From assembly GCA_025201365.1 (NCBI GenBank), contig JAIXMF010000089.1, positions 1-42,399 on the forward strand: a stretch of DNA of 42,399 nt, read 5' to 3'. The notes beneath the pieces were generated by a model. The model ran no database searches. It saw only the letters and a list, made by a program, of their open reading frames with translations, and was not told where the DNA came from. Positions 11,117 through 22,237 of the stretch are shown one piece after another. Both the position numbers and the translations under genes were made by a program. This DNA is from Syncephalis plumigaleata. Its lineage: Eukaryota > Zoopagomycota > Zoopagomycetes > Zoopagales > Piptocephalidaceae. The first letter of the stretch is position 1. Each line of letters begins with the position of its first letter.

Positions 11117-11846
11117 ATCTATTCATCCTGCCTATTGTCCTTACCTCTTTGTAGTTTGCGGTGCTTTCCTACGCACGCTCACTACGATCACTACGATCAC
11201 GCGTTCATACTCACTTTATTCTGCTGTAATCGCCTCCCCTTCAGACTGTAGGACTTGTGCACGACAAGGCTACCGTACTGTTCCTACGGGTGCCTTACAG
11301 CTGTCATTGCGTCATGATCCACTCGCGCGTTTATTCCTTTGTACGTTAACAGTGCTCATCTGCTACTCTTTGTATTGCAAGGTAAGCTGCCGTTTGTTTA
11401 TTAGATTTCTACTGTGCACTAGCTACGGGTATTGCTTGCGCGTCTAAAGCTATTCTGCATGCTGTTTTGCATACTGTGTAGGCTTCAGGTAAGTTCCGTT
11501 TGTTCACTTTTCTATGCTCATTACACTCGTATAAGCCGTTTATTAATAAAAAGCAATAAGCTATTAGTACACCTACTAATTGGTCATTAGTATGGTATTA
11601 ATAAAGTGTTAATAAATTACTAATATAGCCCTTAGTAAAATTAACAAGGGTTAGCAGCTTAAACTAGCAAAAAGTTACTAATGAACCCATTAATAAATGT
11701 TAACAAATTTATTAATAAAAGTTAACAGTTAAAAAATTGCCAGTTTAAAACTAGTAAAATATTACTAATGAACCCATTAGTAAAAGTTAACAAAAAGTTA
11801 ACAAATTTATTAACATTTATTAACACCTATCCCCCATTATTAACGG

Positions 11847-11863
11847 CCCTAACCCTAACCCTA
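11847..11863. repeat. interstitial telomere-type repeat, R copy 2
   Basis: Same 17-nt block as in R copy 1, in the same orientation and context. Confidence 0.85.
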
Positions 11864-11986
11864 TATAGCTATTAATAGAAACGCAGTCACGGTGCTATTT
11901 GTATGGCGCTTTACTTTCCCCCATTAACTATCGTTGTTGTGGTCCAATCTCGCTGATTGTGCGCTCATTCGACGTATCTCACTTTT

Positions 11987-12508
11987 CCGGACCAGAATAT
12001 GTACCTGTTACCTAAATAAATGACAAATAGGGCGAGTAAAATGTCGATAGTTGTCGTGATTCTTGATTTGGCTGTGCTTTCCAGTATCCATGTTTTCCTC
12101 CCCCGATATCCATCAGATCGGCATGCGGGTGCTACCATTCTGCTGGGCATCACAGGGTGCACAAGTCTACTTATTCACTGAATCCAGAATTGCATAGTAG
12201 TACGGCGAGTAAAGCCGCGGAAATCGCCGTGATTCTTGAATTTGTATGGTAGTTTCCCTATAATACCGTGTTATCCAATGCTATTGCCATAACGCACTTG
12301 AAAGCATGCACAAATAGTGCATTTCGCATGTCCAGACCGCAATAGCGAGTTGATTGATATGCGAGTTGGCTACAATCGATGCATTTCCAGGCAATAAATC
12401 GCAAATAGTCTATTTCTCCCATACAAATCGCGTTATTTGGTCGTCCGGTCCTTTTCATTTCGCTCAAATGGCGTTATTTCTCAATGGCAGTGGCATATTC
12501 TGGTCCGG
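11987..12508. mobile_element. 522-nt inverted-repeat-bounded segment, R copy 2
   Basis: Same 15-nt terminal inverted repeats as in R copy 1 and the same length, with a few substitutions (for example GGCATGCGGGTG near 12119). Confidence 0.45.
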
Positions 12509-13203
12509 ACGGGCCTTCTGACTTCAATAGGTGCAATACTACCTCCAGAAGACCAGAATTGAGCGAGAAAAATGGATATACCAGAAAAATGACCTGATTC
12601 TCCAAGGGCCCCAATGGGCCATTAACTTTTATTAATAAGTTTGTTAACTTTTATTAGTAATTTTATTAACTTTTTATTAGTAATTTACTAGCATTTATTA
12701 GTCAGACAAGGGTCCGGTCCCCTCAAGAGCCGCAGCAGAGCCGCAGAAGAGCCGCAGAAGAGCCCAGATAGCTATTAACTTTTATTAATAAATCCATTAA
12801 CTTTTATTAACCATTGATTAGTAACTTTCATTAGTAAGTCAACTACCCAGTAATAAGAGGATGTTAATAAATCTAATGACTTTTACTAGTGCCTTTCTTT
12901 ATTATCCCCTCTTAACTTTCCCTTACCTTTTATTAATGCTCCCATTAGTAACTTATCCTTTTTTATTAATACCCATGACACCTCTTGATTTCCCTCGGTT
13001 TCCCCTTGCTACCCCCTGGTGTTACCATGGTCATTAGTCAAGGTTAACAAAAGTTAACAACTTTACTAATGTGGATTAATGATGGCTATTGAAGGCAAGT
13101 GACGGTCAGTGATGGATATAGGTGCTCTCGACACCCCCTGACACCCCCTGACCCCCTCTTTGAGAGCCAGCTCAAGCCAGCTTCAAGGGTCCCGGTCCCA
13201 TTT

Positions 13204-13344
13204 GAGCTCTCTATTTTTATAAATTCGAATTTCGCTCCTACAATTCAGATAAAAATATATGTTGCTCAGCCGCACATTCTGGACTATATATATTTTAATT
13301 TGATTTTTAGGAGCGAAATTCGAATTTATAAAAATAAAGAGCTC
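13204..13344. repeat. hairpin module 1 (H1)
   Basis: Ends GAGCTCTCTATTTTTATAAA and its near reverse complement. The inner stem is ATTCGAATTTCGCTCCT pairing with AGGAGCGAAATTCGAAT, and the AT-rich loop contains GCTCAGCCGCACATTCTGGA. Confidence 0.85.
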
Positions 13345-13436
13345 ACTGGGGACCGGCCGAGGACCCGGGCTCTTCACCTAAAATGACCGATTTTGACCAG
13401 TTAAGGCCAATTATACCGGCTCTTCACTGACCCCCC

Positions 13437-13581
13437 GGAGCCCTCTATTTTTATAAATTCAAATATCGCTCCTAAAATCCAAATAAAAATACGTTTGTGC
13501 TCAGCCATCAATTCTGAATCAAAATATATTCTTACTTGGATTTTAGGAGTGATATTTGAATTTATAAAAATGGAGGGCTCC
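13437..13581. repeat. hairpin module 2 (H2)
   Basis: Ends GGAGCCCTC and GAGGGCTCC. The stem is ATTCAAATATCGCTCCTAAA against its near complement, and the loop contains GCTCAGCCATCAATTCTGAA. Confidence 0.85.
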
Positions 13582-13673
13582 GGGGGGTCAGTGAAGAGCC
13601 GGTATAATTGGCCTTAACTGGTCCAAATCGGTCATTTTAGGTGAAGAGCCCGGACTCTCCCGTGACCCCCCCT

Positions 13674-13814
13674 GAGCTCTTGATTTTTATAAATTCGAAT
13701 TTCGCTCCTAAAAATCAAATTAAAATATATATAGTCCAGAATGTGCGGCTGAGCAACATATATTTTTATCTGAATTGTAGGAGCGAAATTCGAATTTATA
13801 AAAATAGAGAGCTC
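13674..13814. repeat. hairpin module 3 (H1, opposite orientation to module 1)
   Basis: Starts GAGCTCTTGATTTTTATAAA and ends in AGAGAGCTC. The loop reads TCCAGAATGTGCGGCTGAGC, the complement of the module 1 loop. Confidence 0.85.
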
Positions 13815-14138
13815 AAATGGGGCCGGGACCCTTGAAGCTGGCTTCAGCTGGCTTCAGCTGGCTCTCAAAGGGAGTACAAGGGGGTGTCAAGGGGGGTGCC
13901 AGGGAGTGTCGAGGGTGTCAAGTGCTTGTATGTGCATCATTGACCTACATTAGCTTTTATTAGTAAAATTGTTAACTTTTGTTAATTTTTATTAACTTTT
14001 GTTAGCTTTGACTTATACATTTAACACCATCTGGCACCCCTTTGACACCCCTTGACACCCCCTTGACACCCCCTTGTACTCCCTTTGAGAGCCAGCTGAA
14101 GCCAGCTGAAGCCAGCTTCAAGGGTCCCGGCCCCATTT

Positions 14139-14279
14139 GAGCTCTCTATTTTTATAAATTCGAATTTCGCTCCTACAATTCAGATAAAAATATATGTTGC
14201 TCAGCCGCACATTCTGGACTATATATATTTTAATTTGATTTTTAGAAGCGATATTTGGATTTATAAAAATAAAGAGCTC
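14139..14279. repeat. hairpin module 4 (H1)
   Basis: Same orientation as module 1. The right stem is diverged (AGAAGCGATATTTGGATTTA), so the stem has several mismatches. Confidence 0.85.
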
Positions 14280-14371
14280 ACTGGGGACCGGCCGAGAGCC
14301 CGGGCTCTTCACCTAAAATGACCGATTTTGACCAGTTAAGGCCAATTATACCGGCTCTTCACTGACCCCCC

Positions 14372-14515
14372 GGAGCCCTCTATTTATATAAATTCAAATA
14401 TCGCTCCTAAAATCCAAATAAAAATACGTTTGTGCTCAGCCATCAATTCTGAATCAAAATATATTTTTACTTGGATTTTAGGAGCGATATTTGAATTTAT
14501 AAAAATCAAGAGCTC
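14372..14515. repeat. hairpin module 5 (H2/H1 chimera at palindrome centre)
   Basis: The left end is H2 (GGAGCCCTCTATTTATATAA). The right end (ATCAAGAGCTC) is that of an H1 module of the module 3 type. The symmetry of the giant palindrome breaks inside this end, at 14506/14617. Confidence 0.85.
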
Positions 14516-14606
14516 AGGGGGGTTACGGGAGAGTCCGGGCTCTTCACCTAAAATGACTGATTTTGGCCAGTTAAGGCCAATTATACCGGCTCTTCACTGA
14601 CCCCCC

Positions 14607-14751
14607 GGAGCCCTCTATTTTTATAAATTCAAATATCGCTCCTAAAATCCAAGTAAAAATATATTTCGATTCAGAATTGATGGCTGAGCACAAACGTATT
14701 TTTATTTGGATTTTAGGAGCGATATTTGAATTTATATAAATAGAGGGCTCC
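14607..14751. repeat. hairpin module 6 (H2)
   Basis: Partner of module 5 but with ordinary H2 ends on both sides (GGAGCCCTC and GAGGGCTCC). Confidence 0.85.
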
Positions 14752-14843
14752 GGGGGGTCAGTGAAGAGCCGGTATAATTGGCCTTAACTGGTCCAAATCG
14801 GTCATTTTAGGTGAAGAGCCCGGGCTCTCGGCCGGTCCCCAGT

Positions 14844-14984
14844 GAGCTCTTTATTTTTATAAATCCAAATATCGCTTCTAAAAATCAAATTAAAATATAT
14901 ATAGTCCAGAATGTGCGGCTGAGCAACATATATTTTTATCTGAATTGTAGGAGCGAAATTCGAATTTATAAAAATAGAGAGCTC
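14844..14984. repeat. hairpin module 7 (H1)
   Basis: Mirror of module 4, with the same stem mismatches. Confidence 0.85.
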
Positions 14985-15308
14985 AAATGGGACCGGGACC
15001 CTTGAAGCTGGCTTCAGCTGGCTTCAGCTGGCTCTCAAAGGGAGTACAAGGGGGTGTCAAGGGGGTGTCAAGGGGTGTCAAAGGGGTGCCAGATGGTGTT
15101 AAATGTATAAGTCAAAGCTAACAAAAGTTAATAAAAATTAACAAAAGTTAACAATTTTACTAATAAAAGCTAATGTAGGTCAATGATGCACATACAAGCA
15201 CTTGACACCCTCGACACTCCCTGGCACCCCCCTTGACACCCCCTTGTACTCCCTTTGAGAGCCAGCTGAAGCCAGCTCAAGCCAGCTTCAAGGGTCCCGG
15301 TCCCATTT

Positions 15309-15449
15309 GAGCTCTCTATTTTTATAAATTCGAATTTCGCTCCTACAATTCAGATAAAAATATATGTTGCTCAGCCGCACATTCTGGACTATATATATTT
15401 TAATTTGATTTTTAGGAGCGAAATTCGAATTTATAAAAATAAAGAGCTC
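15309..15449. repeat. hairpin module 8 (H1)
   Basis: Mirror of module 3. One end reads AATAAAGAGCTC here against GAGCTCTTGATT at the matching end of module 3. Confidence 0.85.
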
Positions 15450-15541
15450 AGGGGGGGTCACGGGAGAGTCCGGGCTCTTCACCTAAAATGACCGATTTGG
15501 ACCAGTTAAGGCCAATTATACCGGCTCTTCACTGACCCCCC

Positions 15542-15686
15542 GGAGCCCTCCATTTTTATAAATTCAAATATCACTCCTAAAATCCAAGTAAGAATATATT
15601 TTGATTCAGAATTGATGGCTGAGCACAAACGTATTTTTATTTGGATTTTAGGAGCGATATTTGAATTTATAAAAATAGAGGGCTCC
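15542..15686. repeat. hairpin module 9 (H2)
   Basis: Mirror of module 2. Confidence 0.85.
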
Positions 15687-15778
15687 GGGGGGTCAGTGAA
15701 GAGCCGGTATAATTGGCCTTAACTGGTCAAAATCGGTCATTTTAGGTGAAGAGCCCGGGTCCTCGGCCGGTCCCCAGT

Positions 15779-15919
15779 GAGCTCTTTATTTTTATAAATT
15801 CGAATTTCGCTCCTAAAAATCAAATTAAAATATATATAGTCCAGAATGTGCGGCTGAGCAACATATATTTTTATCTGAATTGTAGGAGCGAAATTCGAAT
15901 TTATAAAAATAGAGAGCTC
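15779..15919. repeat. hairpin module 10 (H1)
   Basis: Mirror of module 1. Confidence 0.85.
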
Positions 15920-16614
15920 AAATGGGACCGGGACCCTTGAAGCTGGCTTGAGCTGGCTCTCAAAGAGGGGGTCAGGGGGTGTCAGGGGGTGTCGAGAGCA
16001 CCTATATCCATCACTGACCGTCACTTGCCTTCAATAGCCATCATTAATCCACATTAGTAAAGTTGTTAACTTTTGTTAACCTTGACTAATGACCATGGTA
16101 ACACCAGGGGGTAGCAAGGGGAAACCGAGGGAAATCAAGAGGTGTCATGGGTATTAATAAAAAAGGATAAGTTACTAATGGGAGCATTAATAAAAGGTAA
16201 GGGAAAGTTAAGAGGGGATAATAAAGAAAGGCACTAGTAAAAGTCATTAGATTTATTAACATCCTCTTATTACTGGGTAGTTGACTTACTAATGAAAGTT
16301 ACTAATCAATGGTTAATAAAAGTTAATGGATTTATTAATAAAAGTTAATAGCTATCTGGGCTCTTCTGCGGCTCTTCTGCGGCTCTGCTGCGGCTCTTGA
16401 GGGGACCGGACCCTTGTCTGACTAATAAATGCTAGTAAATTACTAATAAAAAGTTAATAAAATTACTAATAAAAGTTAACAAACTTATTAATAAAAGTTA
16501 ATGGCCCATTGGGGCCCTTGGAGAATCAGGTCATTTTTCTGGTATATCCATTTTTCTCGCTCAATTCTGGTCTTCTGGAGGTAGTATTGCACCTATTGAA
16601 GTCAGAAGGCCCGT

Positions 16615-17136
16615 CCGGACCAGAATATGCCACTGCCATTGAGAAATAACGCCATTTGAGCGAAATGAAAAGGACCGGACGACCAAATAACGCGATTTGT
16701 ATGGGAGAAATAGACTATTTGCGATTTATTGCCTGGAAATGCATCGATTGTAGCCAACTCGCATATCAATCAACTCGCTATTGCGGTCTGGACATGCGAA
16801 ATGCACTATTTGTGCATGCTTTCAAGTGCGTTATGGCAATAGCATTGGATAACACGGTATTATAGGGAAACTACCATACAAATTCAAGAATCACGGCGAT
16901 TTCCGCGGCTTTACTCGCCGTACTACTATGCAATTCTGGATTCAGTGAATAAGTAGACTTGTGCACCCTGTGATGCCCAGCAGAATGGTAGCACCCGCAT
17001 GCCGATCTGATGGATATCGGGGGAGGAAAACATGGATACTGGAAAGCACAGCCAAATCAAGAATCACGACAACTATCGACATTTTACTCGCCCTATTTGT
17101 CATTTATTTAGGTAACAGGTACATATTCTGGTCCGG
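16615..17136. mobile_element. 522-nt inverted-repeat-bounded segment, R copy 3
   Basis: Inverted partner of the segment in R copy 2, with the same 15-nt ends. Confidence 0.45.
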
Positions 17137-17259
17137 AAAAGTGAGATACGTCGAATGAGCGCACAATCAGCGAGATTGGACCACAACAACGATAGTTAAT
17201 GGGGGAAAGTAAAGCGCCATACAAATAGCACCGTGACTGCGTTTCTATTAATAGCTATA

Positions 17260-17276
17260 TAGGGTTAGGGTTAGGG
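17260..17276. repeat. interstitial telomere-type repeat, R copy 3
   Basis: Inverted partner of the block in R copy 2 (TAGGGTTAGGGTTAGGG on the plus strand). Confidence 0.85.
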
Positions 17277-18005
17277 CCGTTAATAATGGGGGATAGGTGT
17301 TAATAAATGTTAATAAATTTGTTAACTTTTTGTTAACTTTTACTAATGGGTTCATTAGTAATATTTTACTAGTTTTAAACTGGCAATTTTTTAACTGTTA
17401 ACTTTTATTAATAAATTTGTTAACATTTATTAATGGGTTCATTAGTAACTTTTTGCTAGTTTAAGCTGCTAACCCTTGTTAATTTTACTAAGGGCTATAT
17501 TAGTAATTTATTAACACTTTATTAATACCATACTAATGACCAATTAGTAGGTGTACTAATAGCTTATTGCTTTTTATTAATAAACGGCTTATACGAGTGT
17601 AATGAGCATAGAAAAGTGAACAAACGGAACTTACCTGAAGCCTACACAGTATGCAAAACAGCATGCAGAATAGCTTTAGACGCGCAAGCAATACCCGTAG
17701 CTAGTGCACAGTAGAAATCTAATAAACAAACGGCAGCTTACCTTGCAATACAAAGAGTAGCAGATGAGCACTGTTAACGTACAAAGGAATAAACGCGCGA
17801 GTGGATCATGACGCAATGACAGCTGTAAGGCACCCGTAGGAACAGTACGGTAGCCTTGTCGTGCACAAGTCCTACAGTCTGAAGGGGAGGCGATTACAGC
17901 AGAATAAAGTGAGTATGAACGCGTGATCGTAGTGATCGTAGTGAGCGTGCGTAGGAAAGCACCGCAAACTACAAAGAGGTAAGGACAATAGGCAGGATGA
18001 ATAGA

Positions 18006-18812
18006 TCGCGTAGATGATGACGCAATCTACCGTTAGATCAACGACACCAACGAGAAGCGGTGAACAGCGAACGCGAAGATGATGACGCGAACTAACGTTA
18101 GATCAACGACACCAACGAGAAGCGGTGAACAGCGAACGCGTAGATGATGACGCAATCTACCGTTAGATCAACGACACCAACAACAACAAGGAACTGTGAA
18201 CAGCGAACGCGTAGATGATGACACGAACTAACGTTAGATCAACGACAACAACGAGAAGCGGTGAACAGCGAACGCGTAGATGATGACACGAACTAACGTT
18301 AGATCAACGACACCAACAAGGAACTGTGAACAGCGAACGCGTAGATGATGACACGAACTAACGTTAGATCAACGACACCAACAAGGAACTGTGAACAGCG
18401 AACGCGTAGATGATGACGCAATCTACCGTTAGATCAACGACAACGACAAGGAACTGTGAACAGCGAACGCGTAGATGATGACACGAACTAACGTTAGATC
18501 AACGACACCAACAAGGAACTGTGAACAGCGAACGCGTAGATGATGACGCAATCTACCGTTAGATCAACAACAACAACAACAACAACAAGGAACTGTGAAC
18601 AGCGAACGCGTAGATGATGACACGAACTAACGTTAGATCAACGACACCAACAAGGAACTGTGAACAGCGAACGCGAAGATGATGACACGAACTAACGTTA
18701 GATCAACGACAACAACGAGAAGCGGTGAACAGCGAACGCGTAGATGATGACGCAATCTACCGTTAGATCAACAACAACAACAACAACAAGGAACTGTGAA
18801 CAGCGAACGCGA
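18006..18812 (-). repeat. 65-bp minisatellite, copy 3
   Basis: Inverted partner of the copy 2 array, about 180 bp shorter. Its CAA (TTG) runs are shorter, at 18567-18588 and 18769-18789. These length differences are the main departure from symmetry in the inner arms. Confidence 0.9.
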
Positions 18813-20204
18813 GTAAAACATAAACAAGCGAGAGAGGAGAAAGTACAAGTACACGAGTGTGCTAAGCAAAGGTAAGCGTATACAAGGAATAGGAGAAAGA
18901 GAAACAAAGAACAGGTACAGCGAGCATCACGAATACGAGTAGTGAACGGCGAAGAAAGAGAGAAAGGAAAGAGTAAACAATAGAGAGAGAGAGAGGGGTG
19001 AACGTGTAAAGCAGGTGGTATTCACCAATAACCAAGAATGATTAGGAACTATTAACCGCCAGGTACATGTAATTATGCGAGTTAGTTACGCGGTATAGGT
19101 CCACGTAGGATGCACCAGTCAATATATGGAGCATATAGGCACGTAGTCGAGAATGGCACACGTTGTTTCATAGCCTGTTGATATGTAGAGAGTGGCGTTA
19201 AACGGCGTAGATCAGGTAATAGTAGACAGAGCGGCACACGACTGAATGTCCCTTTGACGGGGTATTATATATGCATGCTAGATCGTGAAGCTAAGCTGCC
19301 TTCTAGAACAGGAGTTAGTCGTGATGAAATGAAAGCGTCAAGCCTCATAGGACACCCTCGAGGTCTGTTCTAGACTCACTCGTTAATAACAATAAACCTT
19401 TAGTACACCTTGCGTAGAATCACGTAGCATTAACCGATCAATATACGTTCTATATTACTATGTACCCAAAGACTATATGTAACGAGTTACGCGGTTATTG
19501 AGCGAACGTGTAAAGAGTAAAACGGGAGGAACGAGATCGAACAAAAAACGAGTATAGCACATGAGTTATGAGTAGATCGAGCGAGAGGAGTGAATATAGT
19601 GACGAGATGGAGAGAGATGAGTGAGTATAGTGAGTGTAAGGAACGAGATCGAGCGAGGGGGACGAGTAGAACGCACGAGCTATAAGTTGAGCAGCGAGAG
19701 AAGTGAGTATAGCGACGAGATGGAGCAAGTAATGAGTAGATCGAGCGGGTGAAGTGATTATAGTGAGTGGGGCGCATGAGCAACGAATAGAACGTGCGAG
19801 GAACGAGTATATTGAGTATAGGGAGTAGATCGTGCAAGAGGAAGGAGTATAGTAACTAGAGCGAGCAAGGAACGAGTAGATCGAGTGAAAGAAGTGAGTA
19901 GAACACACGAGCAATGAGTAGAATGACAAGAACCCGCGAGGAATCAGTGGAGTGAGTAAAATGCGAGAAGAGCGAGTAGGTCGAGAGAGAGAGGAACAAG
20001 TATAGTGAGTAGATCGAGCGACGAAGGAGTAAGTAAAGCACACGGCGAATGAACAGAACGCGCGAGGAATGATTAGCTCGTGCAAGAGAAGTGAGTATAG
20101 TGACTAGAACGCGCGAGGAACAAATGTCGTGAGTAAGAGAAATGAGCGTAAAGTATAGAACGTGCAACGAACGTAAGAGAAACGAGAGTGAGCGAGAGAA
20201 ATTG

Positions 20205-20317
20205 TTGCTGTAGCAGCTTAGTTGGCTAATAGTAACGAGTGTATACACGTGTAATAAAATAATATATGCTGAAAGGTAGTCTTTATTAGTTCGTATACAG
20301 TAACAAGCGTATTGAAT
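20205..20317 (-). repeat. interspersed CACGTG module 3, right arm
   Basis: Inverted partner of left-arm module 3, with the core CGAGTGTATACACGTG on the plus strand. Confidence 0.8.
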
Positions 20318-20959
20318 GTATTGAGTAGAATACGAGAGGAACGAATAGCTCGAGTGAGAAGAGTGAGTGTAGTGAGTATGAGGAACGAAGAACGAGTAGA
20401 ATGTAAATGTAATCACTAGAATGAGTATAACGCGTGCGACGAACGAGTAGAGCGAGTATAACGTGGGAAGGACGAATATAACGAGTAGATCGTGCAAGGA
20501 AGTAAGAGGAACAAGTAGCTCGAGCGAGAAGAGTGAGTATAGTGCACGACGAATGACTAGCTCGTGCGAAGGAGTGAGATCGAGTGAAAGAAGTGAGTAT
20601 AGGGAATAGAACGAGCGAAGAGTGAGTATAGCGAGTAAGAGGAGGAGGAGGAGGATAATGAATACAACGAGTAAGAGGAGCGAGTAAAGTGACAAGAAGA
20701 ATGACTAGAACGCGCGAGTAAGCAAGAGGAATGTGCGAGCGTAATGAGTAAAACGCGCGAGGAATGAGTGTTATGAGTATATCGAGTAGAGCTAGCGTGG
20801 AATGAACGTAATGAGTGTAGCGGGTAGAGTCAACGAGGAACGTCAGCGAGGAATGAGCGTAATGTATAGAACGCGCAAGGAATGCCAGAGAGGGATAAGC
20901 GCGACGAGTGTAAGTAGAATGTGAGAGGAATTAGTGTAGCACGCGAGTGAACGTTGAAG

Positions 20960-21069
20960 GTGTAGCAGCTTGGTTAATTCATAGTAACGAATATATACAC
21001 GTATAATAAAGTAGTATATATTGAACGGTAATCTTTGTTAGTTAGTATGCAGTAGTAAGCGTATTTACA
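20960..21069 (-). repeat. interspersed CACGTG-type module 2, right arm
   Basis: Inverted partner of left-arm module 2, with CGAATATATACACGTATA on the plus strand. It differs from the left arm at two adjacent sites. Confidence 0.8.
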
Positions 21070-22126
21070 GAGGTGTTACTGTATATGAAGTTCGGTATTA
21101 TAGCCACGGTAAGTGTTAAAAGAAGTATGGATACTACAGCTACATAAGCACCGAGAATATAAAGTAGGAGTAAGGAGTATAGTGAGTAGACCGTGTGCAA
21201 CGAAGGAGTAGAAGAATGGGTGAAGTGCGCGAGGAACGTAAAAAAAATAAGTCAGAGGAGTGAGTAGAACGCGAGAGGAATAAGTATAAAGAGTATAACG
21301 CACGAGTAATTAGGAATGAATAGAGCGCGCGAGGAATGTAAGACGAAAATGCAAGCGTATTGAGTATAGTGACCAGATCAAGCGAGAGGAGTGAGTAAAG
21401 CAAGTAAAGCGCACGAGTAATCAATAGAAAACGTATTGACTGTAATGAGTAACGCGCGAGAGGAACGAGTAGAATGACAAGAGCCCGCGAGGAATCAGTG
21501 GAGTGAATAAAGCGCGAGAAGAGCGAGTAGATCAAGAGAAACGAGTAAGTATGGCGAGTATAGAGCGCGACGAACGAGATCAAACGAGAGAGAGAGAGGA
21601 ACGAATAAACGCGAGAGAAGCGAGTAGATTGAGCGAGAAACGAGTATAGCGCGCAACGAATTAGCTCGTGTAAGAGGAGTGATTAAAGCGTGCGACGAAC
21701 GTAAGAGGAACAAGTATAGGGAGTAGCTCGTGTAAGAGGAATGAGCATAGTAACTAGAGCGAGCGAGTGAATGCATAGAACGCGTGAGAGGAGTGAGTAG
21801 AACGCGAGAGGAACGAGTAATGAGTAGAACGAGTAAGAAGAAGGAGTAAAGTACGCAGCGAACGAGTAGATCGAACAAGATGAGTGAATATAATGACAAG
21901 ATCGAGTGAGAGAAAAGAGTAAAACGCGAAAGGAACGAGTATAGTGAGTTACTCAAGCGCGAGGAATAAGTAAGAGGAATGAGCGTAAGGAATAGAGCGA
22001 GTAAGAGGGATGAGTATAGGGAGTAAGAGGAACGAGATCGAGCAAGAGGAGTGAGTAGAATGCGAGAGGAATAAGTATTATGACAAGAACGGGCGAGTAA
22101 TGAGTAGAGCGTGCAAGAGAAATAGT

Positions 22127-22237
22127 GGACGTAGTAGCTTGAATAGTTAATAGTAACGAGTGTATACACGTGTAATAAAAGAATATATGTTGAACGATAA
22201 TTTTTAATAGTTTGTACGCAGTAGAAAGCATATTGAA
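22127..22237 (-). repeat. interspersed CACGTG module 1, right arm
   Basis: Inverted partner of left-arm module 1, with CGAGTGTATACACGTG on the plus strand. Confidence 0.8.

Larger units (their letters stand above)
9450..12970 (+). repeat. R repeat unit, copy 2 (inner left)
   Basis: Direct repeat of copy 1, same orientation, with the same internal order of hairpin, minisatellite, AT-rich words, telomere-type block, 522-nt segment and AT-rich words. Its inner part matches copy 3 (its palindromic partner) better than copy 1: GAATCCAGAATTGCATAG near 12179 in copies 2/3 against GAACCCAGCATAGCTTAG near 3572 in copies 1/4. It holds the longest minisatellite of the four. It runs into the core at about 12970 without a sharp boundary that I can see. 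Confidence 0.9.
12971..16152. repeat. palindrome core: array of ten hairpin modules
   Basis: About 3.2 kb holding six H1 modules (GAGCTC ends) and four H2 modules (GGAGCCC ends), each an imperfect palindrome. Linkers between them carry CTCTTCACCTAAAATGACYG, CCAGTTAAGGCCAATTATAC and CGGCTCTTCACTGACCCCCC in either orientation. Short tandem GACACCCC(C/T) repeats and AGCTGGCTTC repeats flank the H1 pairs (13825-13925, 14030-14120 and the mirrors). The core is itself palindromic about 14561.5, except for the 110-nt spacer. Open frames of 64-95 codons here are mirror translations of hairpins and are not genes. Confidence 0.9.
16153..19494 (-). repeat. R repeat unit, copy 3 (inner right)
   Basis: Reverse-complement partner of copy 2 (coordinate sum 29123 until the minisatellite). 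The minisatellite is about 180 bp shorter than in copy 2. In the outer C/T-rich segment it shares three variants with copy 4 rather than with copies 1/2: a G in CGTGATG (complement near 18928), a TCTCTCTC run in place of TCTCCCTC, and a different arrangement of the TTC/TCTTTC repeat beside the GTATACGC motif. Confidence 0.9.

Noticed and set aside
13200-15920. CRISPR-like array of palindromic repeats
   Set aside because: Repeats are 141-145 bp hairpins with shared linkers in a eukaryotic, intron-bearing context. There are no short unique spacers and no cas genes.
13099-16024. Sets of 64- and 95-codon frames in the core
   Set aside because: They are translations of hairpin modules read from both strands in mirrored positions, with no ribosomal or domain logic and no believable start context.
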